From the NCBI GenBank assembly GCA_034387635.1, contig JAOANU010000003.1:1792228-1856227 (forward strand): a stretch of DNA of 64,000 nucleotides, written 5' to 3'. This stretch comes from Rhodosporidiobolus odoratus (lineage: Eukaryota; Basidiomycota; Microbotryomycetes; Sporidiobolales; Sporidiobolaceae). Position numbers and translations under genes: made by a program. Below are positions 55,395 through 64,000 of this stretch, piece by piece. Under the pieces are notes generated by a model. It was not told the DNA's origin and ran no database searches. It saw only the letters and a program-made list of their open reading frames with translations. Position 1 is the stretch's first letter. Every line of letters starts with the position of its first letter.

Positions 55395-58381
55395 CTACTG
55401 CGCAAAGTTGGCGTCGAGAGGTTTCTGCATGCAAGGTTGGTATGTCAGGTGGAGCCCAGAGGGGAAAGAGCGCTAATCGAGACAAAGCAGACTCACAAGA
55501 CTCGGGTGTAGCACAGGCTCGTGGAGTGCTTTGCCGCTGTGGATGCGGGAAAGGATGAAGAGGAAAGGAAGAGACAGCGAAGGGCGACGGAACAATGTGA
55601 GGGAAAAAGGCGAAAACGCATCAGAGGAGAGGACGCAAATATTCGGTCAGTCTTCGCAAAGAACGGGATGACAGTGAACCTGACGTACGCGGCGATCATC
55701 GGGTACACATGCTCCGACTGATGGGACAACCAGTGCGTTCAGGCGAGGTCGACAGGGGTGGCGGTAGTGATGGGCGCGGGGGAAATGAAGAATACAGAGT
55801 CGAGGTGGATTTTTTTGGCACGAAACCAGCAGAACGTGACGAGAAGAGCAGCGATGCAGGCGTTGAATGTGTCGTAAGATGACGCAGGGAGGTAGAAGCA
55901 AGCGAGTGGAAGAAAGAGTTTGCAAATAGGGGAGATTCGAACAAACTCGTCAATATCTGGCATCACGAGGAAGCGGAGAGCGACGCACCTTGACTACACG
56001 TGCCTCGAAGAGCACCGGCTTGTTGTTATCGTACTCCATGAACTCCTTCATCTTTGCGGGAAGATCCGCCAACGAGTCGCATCGGACAGCGTGAACGCCC
56101 ATTGACTTAGCCAACGCGACAAAGTCGGGGTTGGTCATCTCGGTGTGAGAGTAGCGCTTCTCGTAGAAGAGATCTGCACGATGGCAAAGGGTCAGTAAAG
56201 TAGAACGTTGAAGGGATTGGCGAAGAGGAAGAAAGGAAGCCCTGGACGAACCTTGCCATTGAAGCACCATTCCCTGGAACTCGTTGTTCAGCACAAGTAC
56301 CTTGACACCGATACCGTACTGTGACGCGGTTGCCAACTCCATCGCCGTCATCGAGAAGGAAGCGTCTCCGTCAATGTCAACGACAACCTTCTCCGGCGTT
56401 GCGACCTTCGCACCGATGCAAGACGGAAGACCGTAGCCCATAGTACCGAGACCACCCGACGAAACCCAGGTCCGGGGGTGGCGCCAGCGGTAGTGCTGGC
56501 AAGCCCACATCTGGTGTTGCCCAACACCCGTCGACACCACGACGTTCTCCTTGCCGTAGTCTTCGCACCAATCGTTGAGCGCCTCAATGACCTCCTGCGG
56601 CTTCATCAGCTCGCCCTTGGACGGGTCGGAGGGGACGTAAGTGAAGGGGTAGTCGGCCTTCCACTGCTTGATCTTGGCGAACCATTCCTCGCGAGGCTGG
56701 GCGGTCTCGGGAAGGAGAGGCAAAAGACCCTTTAGGGACTCGAGTACGTCACCGGTGATGGCGACGTTGGCGTTGACCACCTTGTTGACGTTCTTGGGCT
56801 GAATTTCGAAGTGGATGATACCACCGCGGCCTTGAGCGGCAGCAGCGCGGGCAGCAGGCGCGAAGGCTGTCTCAAATGACGAATGGTCAGCGCAGAGAAC
56901 ACGGGAGAGGCGATGGTGTTGCGACGCACCATCGAGACGGCCCGTAACACGGTCGTCGAAGCGAGCTCCAAGCGCGATGATCACGTCGGCACTCTGCATG
57001 GCGAGGTTGGCATACGCCGAGCCGTGCATTCCGAGCATGTGCAGGGAGTGCGACTCGTCAAGCTCGTCGTAAGCGCCGAGACCCATCAGAGTAGTGGTGA
57101 CGGGGATGTTGCCTTCCTTCGCAAGACGCTTGAGCAGTTCCGGCCCTTCCGGCGTGGCGAGCATACCTTGCCCAGCGTAGATGACGGGACGCTTGGCGTT
57201 GGCGATGAGGGTGGCAGCCTTCTGGAGGAGAGCTTCGGAGAGGGGGGAAGCCTCGTTGCCGACCTGGGAAGTCGCGGTGTGGATGCGTTGGCGGGAGGGG
57301 ATGTTGGTCTCGACGAGCTCGGGGTGAGTGTAGCGGTGCGGGATGGCCTGGCGGAGAATACTGGCGGTGACGTCCTTTGGCAGGTCGACGAGGACCGGTC
57401 CGGGACGACCCGAGGTCGCAATCTTGAACGCCTCGTTGATGCGACGAGGAAGCTCAGCGACGTCCTTGACCATCACATTCCACTTGGTACAAGAGCGAGA
57501 GATTCCGATAACGTCGGCCTCCTGGAACGCGTCCGAGCCGATGGCGGAAGTGGCGACCTGCCCGCAGAAAACGACGAGGGGAGTACCGTCCGACAGGGCG
57601 TCCTGGAGAGGGGTGATGACGTTGGTGGCGCCAGGTCCCGAGGTGACGAGGACGACACCGGGCTTGCCAGAGACGCGGGCATACCCTTCAGCCATGTGGC
57701 CGGCGCCCTGCTCGTGGCGAGGGAGAACAAAGTCGAAGTGGGGCGAGTTGTAGATGGCGTCGAAGACGGGAAGAATGGCGCCTCCCGGGTAACCGAAGAC
57801 CTTCTCAACCTTGTGACGGAGCATCATCTCGTGAAAGATCTGGCCACCGGAGAGTCCAATGAAGGACGAGTCGAGGGCGTCGGCATTCTTGGGTTTCGGG
57901 GTCAGGGCGGAGGGAGAACCGGCAGAGTGCTGAGGGGGCGGCTTCTGGAAGTTGGGTGCCGGCTTTGCTCGACTGCATGGGAGGCGGCGTCAGTACTGTT
58001 TGTCTATTGTGGTGCAAATGCTCGAACCGAAGACATCCACCTCGTCTTCCCGAACCTTGGTAGAATATTGCCGCCGTCCTGCACCTGTCGGCATGGGCTC
58101 ACCCCGCTCATCACAAGCCCTGCTGCCCCCTTTTCCGTCTGTCCACGCTGGCAGGAAGTCTCGGGAGTCCCATTCCGAATTGACTGTGGCTGATTCGGAA
58201 GAGGCGAATTGACCTACGTCTGAACCTGGGCTTGAGCAGACTCGGTCGCAGTAGCGAGGCTTCTCCTCTGTCCGGCGTAGAACTGTGCCGGAATGTGTTT
58301 GAGGGCGGGAGAAGAGTTGGCGAGAGAAGTGGAGGAATGAAATTGGAGTGAACGCGAATGGAGAGCGAACGAGCGACGCAT
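55395..58381 (-). CDS. ILV2: Acetolactate synthase, catalytic subunit
   Basis: ATG at 58381-58379 starts a mitochondrial presequence (MRRSFALHSRSLQFHSSTSL). After an intron (about 57975-58214) the mature enzyme runs through a 1-kb exon: DSSFIGLSGGQIFHEMMLRH, KVFGYPGGAILPVFDAIYNS, the catalytic Glu in RHEQGAGHMAEGYARVSGKP, then GQVATSAIGSDAFQEAD. The C-terminal part has the ThDP motif (VVDIDGDASFSMTAMELATA, VLNNEFQGMVLQWQ). Small 3' exons give EHVYPMIAA, GKALHEPVLHPSL and KPLDANFAQ, ending TAG at 55397-55395. The enzyme joins two pyruvates, or pyruvate and 2-oxobutyrate, in the first shared step of Val/Ile/Leu synthesis in mitochondria, with ThDP, Mg and FAD. Ala replaces the usual Pro in GQVPT, a residue contacted by sulfonylureas. 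About 680 residues. Confidence 0.96.
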
Positions 58382-58581
58382 GGCTGTAGATAGACTGTCA
58401 AGTGTGCCGGTCAACAACGACTGTTATATGAACAAGCAGCGGCGAGAGGAGAGGGGCGGGAAGACTCTCGAGCGGTCTCGCCTTGTCCGTTTGACTACAA
58501 GAAAATTTTGCCTTTTCTTCTTCTCCACTTTTAATCCCGATACTCTGTTTGGACTGCTCTGTGCATCGTCAGAACTACGCC

Positions 58582-59921
58582 CTATTCGTCGTCACTCATC
58601 TCGCCGAACCGTAAACGCCCAACTCCTGACTCCACCTCGTCCTCCTCTTCCCGGTTCCCCTCTTCTCGCTCGTACTGCGAGATGTCGATCGCCTCGTCGC
58701 CCTCTTCCACCAGCCCAGAGTCGGATGCGAACAGCTTGGCATCTTGCTCGAACTGTTGTCGTCCTGGGGGATTGGCGATTCGGTCAGCAATCGAGGCAAA
58801 AGGGAAGGAAGGGTGGGGTGGGAAGACGACGCACCCGACAGTTTGTTGTACCATCGCTTTGCCTCCTCCCTCTCCTTCGGCGGTAGCGCCTTGATCCGGT
58901 CTTCTTCTTCCCGCTGCTTCTGCGATGCCAGTTCCGCTTCAAACTTTTTCGACCACACCGCAAAGGATTCCTTCGTGACGGGTGTGCCACGCTTCTTGGC
59001 GGCGACGGCCTGCGGAAGCTTAGATCAGTGGGTTGTTCGCCGATCGGAATAGCGAGGAGGAGGCGGCAGTGACGTGGGGACGATGGAAGCCGAGAGACGG
59101 GAGCGACAGCAAGGCCCCGAAAGGATGGAAGACAACGCGCACCTCTTCCTCTCGCCGGAATCGTTCTTCATCCTCCTTTGCTATCCGCTCTCTCCTCTTG
59201 ACCAACATTTCAGCGAGCAGTTCTTTGAGTTGCGAAGCGAGGGTGAACACCATGGCCTGAGGCAAGGCAACCGATCAGTACCGCAGTGAGGTGCTTGACG
59301 GCGGCACGGATTCAGGCCAGAGACGGTCAGGGCGAGGACTCACCATTCCGAGACTCTCCTCTGCACACGCTGCGAGTCCGTCTAGCAAGAACCGCTTCTC
59401 ATCGTCGTTGACCTCTCCTTCCTCGACCTCGACGTCCATCTCTGGTGGTTCGTCCGGGTAGGTAGGGGTGTAGGTGATGACGAGCTTGAGGATATCTGCC
59501 AGGCCAGAGTGCCAGGTAAGTGCGGGTCGGCGAGATTGGCTTGGTACAGAAGTATGAGGAAGAAAGGAAAAGGAAAAGTGGGCGGGTGGAAAAAAAAAAG
59601 GAAGAGACGCCATCTAGCGAACAGGCGAGATTTACATGGTTCGTGACTGCTCTGCTGTTCGGGTTCTACGCGGATAGAAAGCTGATCTTCGGAGAGGACT
59701 GCCGAGGAAAAGAGATCAAGATAAAGGCTGAAGAAGGGAGTAGCCGGGAGAGATCCAGCAGGAAGGGGAACTCGTACTAGCTAGCTCATCCGGGAAGATT
59801 GACTCGAGTACCTCCAATTCAGATCTCTGTTCTTCAGCGTAGTCTGCGAGGCGAGAAAGAGGTGAACTATTGAGCGGAGGAGGGGAAGAGGGGAGCGGCA
59901 CAGCGGAAGCGCACCGGTCAT
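58582..59921 (-). CDS. GIR2: RWD-domain protein GIR2/RWDD1-like
   Basis: ATG at 59921-59919 (MT) splices in phase to DYAEEQRSELEVLESIFPDE, the canonical RWD start. Exons then give VLSEDQLSIRVEPEQQ, LTWHSGLADILKLVITYTPT, YPDEPPEMDVEVEEGEVNDD, and LDGLAACAEESLGM, completing the RWD fold with its YPxxxP motif. The rest is charged coiled coil (FTLASQLKELLAEMLVKRRE, AKEDEERFRREEE) and the DFRP-like end: GTPVTKESFAVWSKKFEAEL, REEAKRWYNKLSGRQQFEQD, with an acidic tail (EMSDDE, stop 58582). Yeast Gir2 binds Gcn1 through its RWD domain and pairs with the GTPase Rbg2, damping Gcn2 signalling. The next gene starts only 157 bp away on the other strand. Confidence 0.9.
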
Positions 59922-60078
59922 GGCAGGAGTGGTCGGGTAGTATCGAGCAGTACCGAGCTCTGGTGTGCAACACTAGCTTGCTCAGAGACGGTCGAGAGTC
60001 GGTCGCGACTTTGATTTGTTTCTTGATTGCGGTGTTTCGCTGTTCTCCACCAAATGGCAGCAGCTACGAGACTGCACA
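59922..60078. promoter_or_regulatory. Compact bidirectional promoter, GIR2 / ECL1-like
   Basis: 157 bp separate the two ATGs, so both promoters and leaders must overlap here unless one transcript starts inside the other gene. Confidence 0.6.
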
Positions 60079-62816
60079 ATGGATTACAACCACGACCTTG
60101 AATCCTGGTGTACAGTCTGCGACAAACTCATCACTTCTCCCCTCGATCTCAACCTCGACCCCACTCCAGCACCACCTCCTCCTCAACCCGCTCTTCCACT
60201 TTCTTCTCCCGGTCTATCCAATCCCCCTTCCGCTTCAACTTCAACCTCGTCAAAAGCATCTTCTCGACCTGCAACCCACTCAGACTCGGCAGCACCTCGC
60301 ATCAAGCGGTCGTCTAGCACCACCGGCTCATCCGGTGGGGGGAACCATCAAGCCAAATCCGCTGGGCTGAAGCGCAACAAGAGCGGCGCAAGGCTACACC
60401 ACACCACCCACGGCGGCGCAAAGCGCAATCACTCGCACAGCGCATTGCACGCCCTCGCTCCGTTGGCACCGGCGGAAGGAAAAGCGAAGAAGGCCAACGG
60501 GTCGTCGAGCGGAAAAGGCAAGGCCAAGGAAGAGGTCATCGAGGTCATCGAGACGGACGACCTCTCGCTTGCGGATGGTGCTTATGGTGGACCGTTGGGC
60601 ATGTATTGCTCCGAGGAATGCCGCCTCATCGACCAGGCTCGCAATCAGCTGCAACTTGCGCACTTGAGCGGGCAGCCCTTCACCCTATCCTCGCCCATCC
60701 TCTCCCGACCTGCGTCGCTACCTCAGAACGAGCTCTCTTCGGACCCCCACCCTGCCGAGCCGTTCGGTTCCCTCATCCGCCGCCGCTCTTCCGGCCTTTC
60801 CACTTCTTCCCATTCTTCCTCCGCCGCCTCTGGCTCGTTCCGGCCTTCCTCAGGTCTCTCCGTGCTCTCTCCCATCCCTTCTGCTCCCCCGACCGCGAGC
60901 GATAGCAAGGCCTCTACCTCGCACGCCTCGTACCCGTTCCCTTCCCTGCCACTGCCGCCTGCCCGGACCGCTTCCGCTGCAGCTTCTCTTCCGACCGATT
61001 CTTATCCACACCGTGGTCCGTCCCCAACCTCGACCGTCACCTCCCTCCCGGCACAGCATGCCCACGCCCCGCCGCCTCCAGTGCTCAACTTTGCGGCTCG
61101 CCGTACTTCTCGTGGCAGAGGCAGTCTCGGCTCGTACCCATACCGACCGAGTCTCGTCGAGCGTGGCCTGAGTAGCGACGCAGTACCGACAGTCAGGGAG
61201 GTTACCGAGGAACCGACGAGTCTGGCAAAGGAGGGCAGAAGTTCAAGTTTGAATAGCTTGAGTGGCAAGAGGTCCGGCAGCGTGGATCAGCTAGTCAACT
61301 TTGCACGGGTGAGCCATGCTCACGAGAGTCGGGCTACTGCGGGTGAGGCTACTCCTGTCCATTGCTGGCCACGCGTCGGGCCTTTGCGGTGCTGCAGGGC
61401 GCCTTTCCGACCCCTCGTTGACGCATGTCCTTGCGCAGCTCGACCACCTTCCGCCCTATCCGGCTTTCGGTCTATGACCCCCATCTCGTACACCTTGGCG
61501 TCGACCGCTCCGAATCCCTCGACCTCGCCCGTACGCTCTCGCTCGAGCCTGTCGAGAACCTTTTCACAGTCGTCGCATGCGTCGGCGCGATCGAGCTCGG
61601 GTGGCAGGAGTCACAGTCGGGACAGTCTCGACGACTCGCAGCCGCGGCGGAGGTTCTTTGTGGGGAGTGCGCCGGTAGCTTCGGGCGCAGTTCCGAGACG
61701 CAGAGGGCCATCCTTTGAACAGGTGCGTTCCCTTTTCTCCCCTTTTCCTTCCTCGCTGACGATTGCACTTCAACCCCCCCTTCTCCATTGTTATCCGCCT
61801 CGGTTTCCATTTACGCCTTACCTTCTCGCCCGCTACCTTGGGTACCATCTCATCTCTCCGCTCCGCCACTCCAGCCCACTCTCGCTGATGCTACGGCTCT
61901 TCCGGAGCATTCGATCTCGCCCACCTCGCGCCCAATTTCCCTGCAGCGCTCCTCGCGCTCTGCCTCTTCCGCCTCACTCGCGTTGATGGGAAGCTCGCTA
62001 GGCCGGTCCTACGACTCGAGCGCCGCACCCCGGCCGTGGGCGCCACGACGTAGCGAGAGCATTGCGAGTTTGAGCGGTTTCCTCGCAGCGGGCGAGATGG
62101 CTTCTCCTTCTTCCTCCGCGACTCCGATGCCAACTGCATCAGCCTCTTCCACCTCGACCATTATGGCACCTTCTCCTTCGCACCGCAGAGCACCTCCCAT
62201 CACTCGCTCTCATTCCGCCTATTCCCCTGGCTCCGCATCCTCCTACAGCGCTCGATCGCACCGGTCAACAACAACTCGCAGCGGCGGCTCTTCGACCGAC
62301 CTCACCTCTGGCTCGCACCCCTACAATCCCATCCTGTCGACATCCGCCACTCCATCCCTCGCCGGCGTGCGGCGGTCCAACTCGCGCGGGGCGCATAAGG
62401 GACTTGTCATGACGCCTTCCGGTTCCCATTTGCCTTCCCTCGTACCTTCCGAAGGCGGTGCTGAGGGTCGATCCAGCTTCCTGCCCCCTTCTGCCTCGTC
62501 CGATCTCGCTCCGGCCAACGCTGCTTCGACCAACCCCGCCTTGTCGTACCTCAAGAACGAAGACTTGTCCTCGGGTCCTCCTTTACCTCCGCCGCCACTC
62601 TCGGCCTTGTCTTCTCGCACCCTCAGCTACGATCAGCTTCTCCCGCTCGCGCCTGTTCAGCCGCCGACTTACACGATCCGCGACATTGCGCAGCCGAATT
62701 TGGCGACGCGGGAGGGCGGTACAGGAGATGGGGCTATGCTGCCACCGCCGGTGCCGAGCTGGACGAAAAGGGAGCGAAAAAAGTTGTTTTACTTTTCGGA
62801 TGCTTCTGCGGGTTGA
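60079..62816 (+). CDS. ECL1-like zinc-binding, lifespan-type regulator
   Basis: ATG 60079 opens MDYNHDLESWCTVCDKLITS. The CTVC pair, with the later GMYCSEECRLIDQARN (about 60600-60648), forms the split Cys motif of the ECL1/2/3 family. The two halves are separated by about 140 Ser/Pro/Lys-rich residues with a basic NLS-like region. An intron at about 61309-61437 and another at 61721-61876 interrupt a long disordered Ser/Pro-rich body. The C-terminus reads SYDQLLPLAPVQPPTYTIRD and TKRERKKLFYFSDASAG, stop 62816. In fission yeast Ecl proteins extend chronological lifespan and respond to nutrient and metal limits; they are small (about 80 residues). This protein is around 800 residues, so a direct equivalent role is inference. 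Related long forms are usual in basidiomycetes. Confidence 0.75.
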
Positions 62817-63526
62817 GGTGGATGTGGGTCAGAGCGGGTGTGGTAGACCTTGAGGGGTCCAGGGCCCCGGGTGGAATTTGCCTCGGAGGTAAGCTCCCTG
62901 TTTCACTCTACCCTGCTGTCTCACCTGACCATCAAGCGGGAGCACCAACTATACTACCTGACCGTACTCCTGACCTCGTTTGGACCTGCAAACTCCCCTC
63001 GCGTAGGTTTCCATCTCTTCCTGTGCCCTCGCTCCCTTGATCCGTCAGATCTCCAGCACCCCATCGACCCACCTGTAGCCCCGCTCGCGTATAGCTGTGG
63101 AATGGGCACGCATGTCTGCAGCTCCGTTCCTTCAACACTGGCTGGCTAGGTTTCTCTCCTTCCACAGCTCACGACTTGATGACAAGAGCAAATGACACTT
63201 TAAGCACGTAGAAATGCCGGGAAAGTTGAAACCCGAGCGCTTCGACGTTTTCTCGAGCGTGAGCGGCCTTGTCCCGACCGTTTCGCCTTCCAGTCGTGAA
63301 CGCGCCGTAGAACTGGGTTGACTGTAGAGTTAGGCTGACTTTGCAAAGCATGATTGACAGAGACAATAGAAGGAACCGGAAGACGAGGCAACAACAGTTG
63401 AATGGGAAGAGGCGCGGAAAACAAAAAAGGGGGAAGGCTAGACAGAGTGGGACAAAGGAGAACGAAGGGATAGGCCACCGACACGAGGTATTACACACCA
63501 GAGCAGCAACTGCATTGCCCTTGCCG
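62817..63526. other. Convergent intergenic region, no gene seen
   Basis: 3' flank of the ECL1-like gene and of the partial gene at the right edge. AT content rises near 63340-63440. Confidence 0.5.
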
Positions 63527-64000
63527 CTAGTCTCGATCTTCTCCAGCTAAAATCCCGTGAATCCCGCTTTCCCTCGCCATCCACCCACTGACCTTCTCTG
63601 CTGCTGTCGGAGTGGACCCCCGAAGCGATCTCGCTAGACCCTCCGGAGTTTGAGGGCTGTCTTCGCTGGCTGCCAAAGACAGCGAGTCGTCGCTGTCAAA
63701 ATCGTCGCCCAAGATGTCGGCGATGAGGAGTGGGGCGGACGGCGACAAGACACTGCCCATACTGTTCACGGCGTTGGGGGCGGGCGTCGGCTGCGAGACC
63801 GAGTCGAAACCGAAGGCGCCACTTTGTTTGGCCTGCACGATATGCTGGTGGCAGGTCGGGTCCTGTCGCTCCAGGAAATCCTCGGTGTCGTCCCGGACCT
63901 TCTTTGCCGCGTCTTCGTCTCCGTCGTCGAGGTTCCAGAAATCGAGGAGGAGCTGCACAGCGGCGAGGAGGATCTGAGAACAATAAAACCGTGAGCTGGA
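63527..64000 (-). CDS. Partial hypothetical protein, C-terminal exon
   Basis: An intron acceptor (TTCTCAG) near 63974 precedes ILLAAVQLLLDFWNLDDGDE, DAAKKVRDDTEDFLERQD and PTCHQHIVQAKQSG, a helical stretch. An acidic disordered tail follows (DILGDDFDSDDSLSLAASED), ending GIHGILAGEDRD at 63527. The 5' part lies beyond the window. No family is recognised; helices followed by an acidic tail are too generic to call. Confidence 0.6.
   Translation of the reverse strand, partial: SSSRFYCSQILLAAVQLLLDFWNLDDGDEDAAKKVRDDTEDFLERQDPTCHQHIVQAKQSGAFGFDSVSQPTPAPNAVNSMGSVLSPSAPLLIADILGDDFDSDDSLSLAASEDSPQTPEGLARSLRGSTPTAAEKVSGWMARESGIHGILAGEDRD

Noticed and set aside
56883..58193. 436-codon plus-strand frame opposite ILV2
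   Set aside because: It is the antisense shadow of a strongly conserved ILV2 exon in GC-rich sequence.
1..64000. CRISPR arrays or a bacterial operon layout
   Set aside because: Genes are split by many spliceosomal introns and no regularly spaced repeats are present.

Overview
The window looks like nuclear DNA of a GC-rich basidiomycete yeast. Genes are dense and split by many short (about 50-120 bp) GT-AG introns. The gene set (SKN7, SRP40, PET100, YNK1, QCR7, BOL1, ILV2, GIR2) is fungal, and the GC-rich, intron-rich style resembles the Sporidiobolales (Rhodotorula, Rhodosporidium, Sporobolomyces). That placement is inference, not proof. I recognised no convincing tRNA, rRNA, CRISPR array, transposase or viral gene. 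Exon ends were read by eye from splice sites and frames, so gene limits are firmer than exact exon borders.

Layout: 0-7.2 kb holds a MYND zinc-finger/MSS51-like gene, an orphan gene and an RGG-rich DUF7918 gene. 8.4-10.1 kb is the first member of a zinc-module family on the minus strand. 11.7-17.7 kb holds three conserved genes: SKN7, SRP40 (nucleolar phosphoprotein) and PET100 (cytochrome c oxidase assembly). 18.1-24.3 kb is a run of four family genes on the plus strand, two of them with a TEA/ATTS-like domain instead. 24.6-32.1 kb holds an orphan gene, a KRE2/MNT1-type mannosyltransferase and a GMC oxidoreductase. 32.3-33.7 kb is another family gene. 36.0-38.7 kb encodes a four-finger C2H2 factor. 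39.2-45.3 kb has two more family genes flanking YNK1. 45.6-50.2 kb encodes a mitochondrial DUF3429 protein and a duplicated QCR7 locus with one live and one dead copy. 50.7-52.6 kb is the last family gene. 53.0-64.0 kb carries BOL1, ILV2, GIR2, an ECL1-like gene and a partial gene.

The most unusual content is the dispersed family: seven genes with one or more short Cys-Cys-His-x-His modules (FAR1 / WRKY-GCM1-like) plus two TEA-like genes. Most carry an acidic or Ser/Pro-rich linker and all seem to end in a similar short helical C-terminal module. They look like a lineage-specific set of DNA-binding proteins scattered among housekeeping genes. Mitochondrial functions recur among the conserved genes (PET100, QCR7, DUF3429 protein, BOL1, ILV2, possibly the MSS51-like protein), but nothing in the layout suggests a functional cluster.
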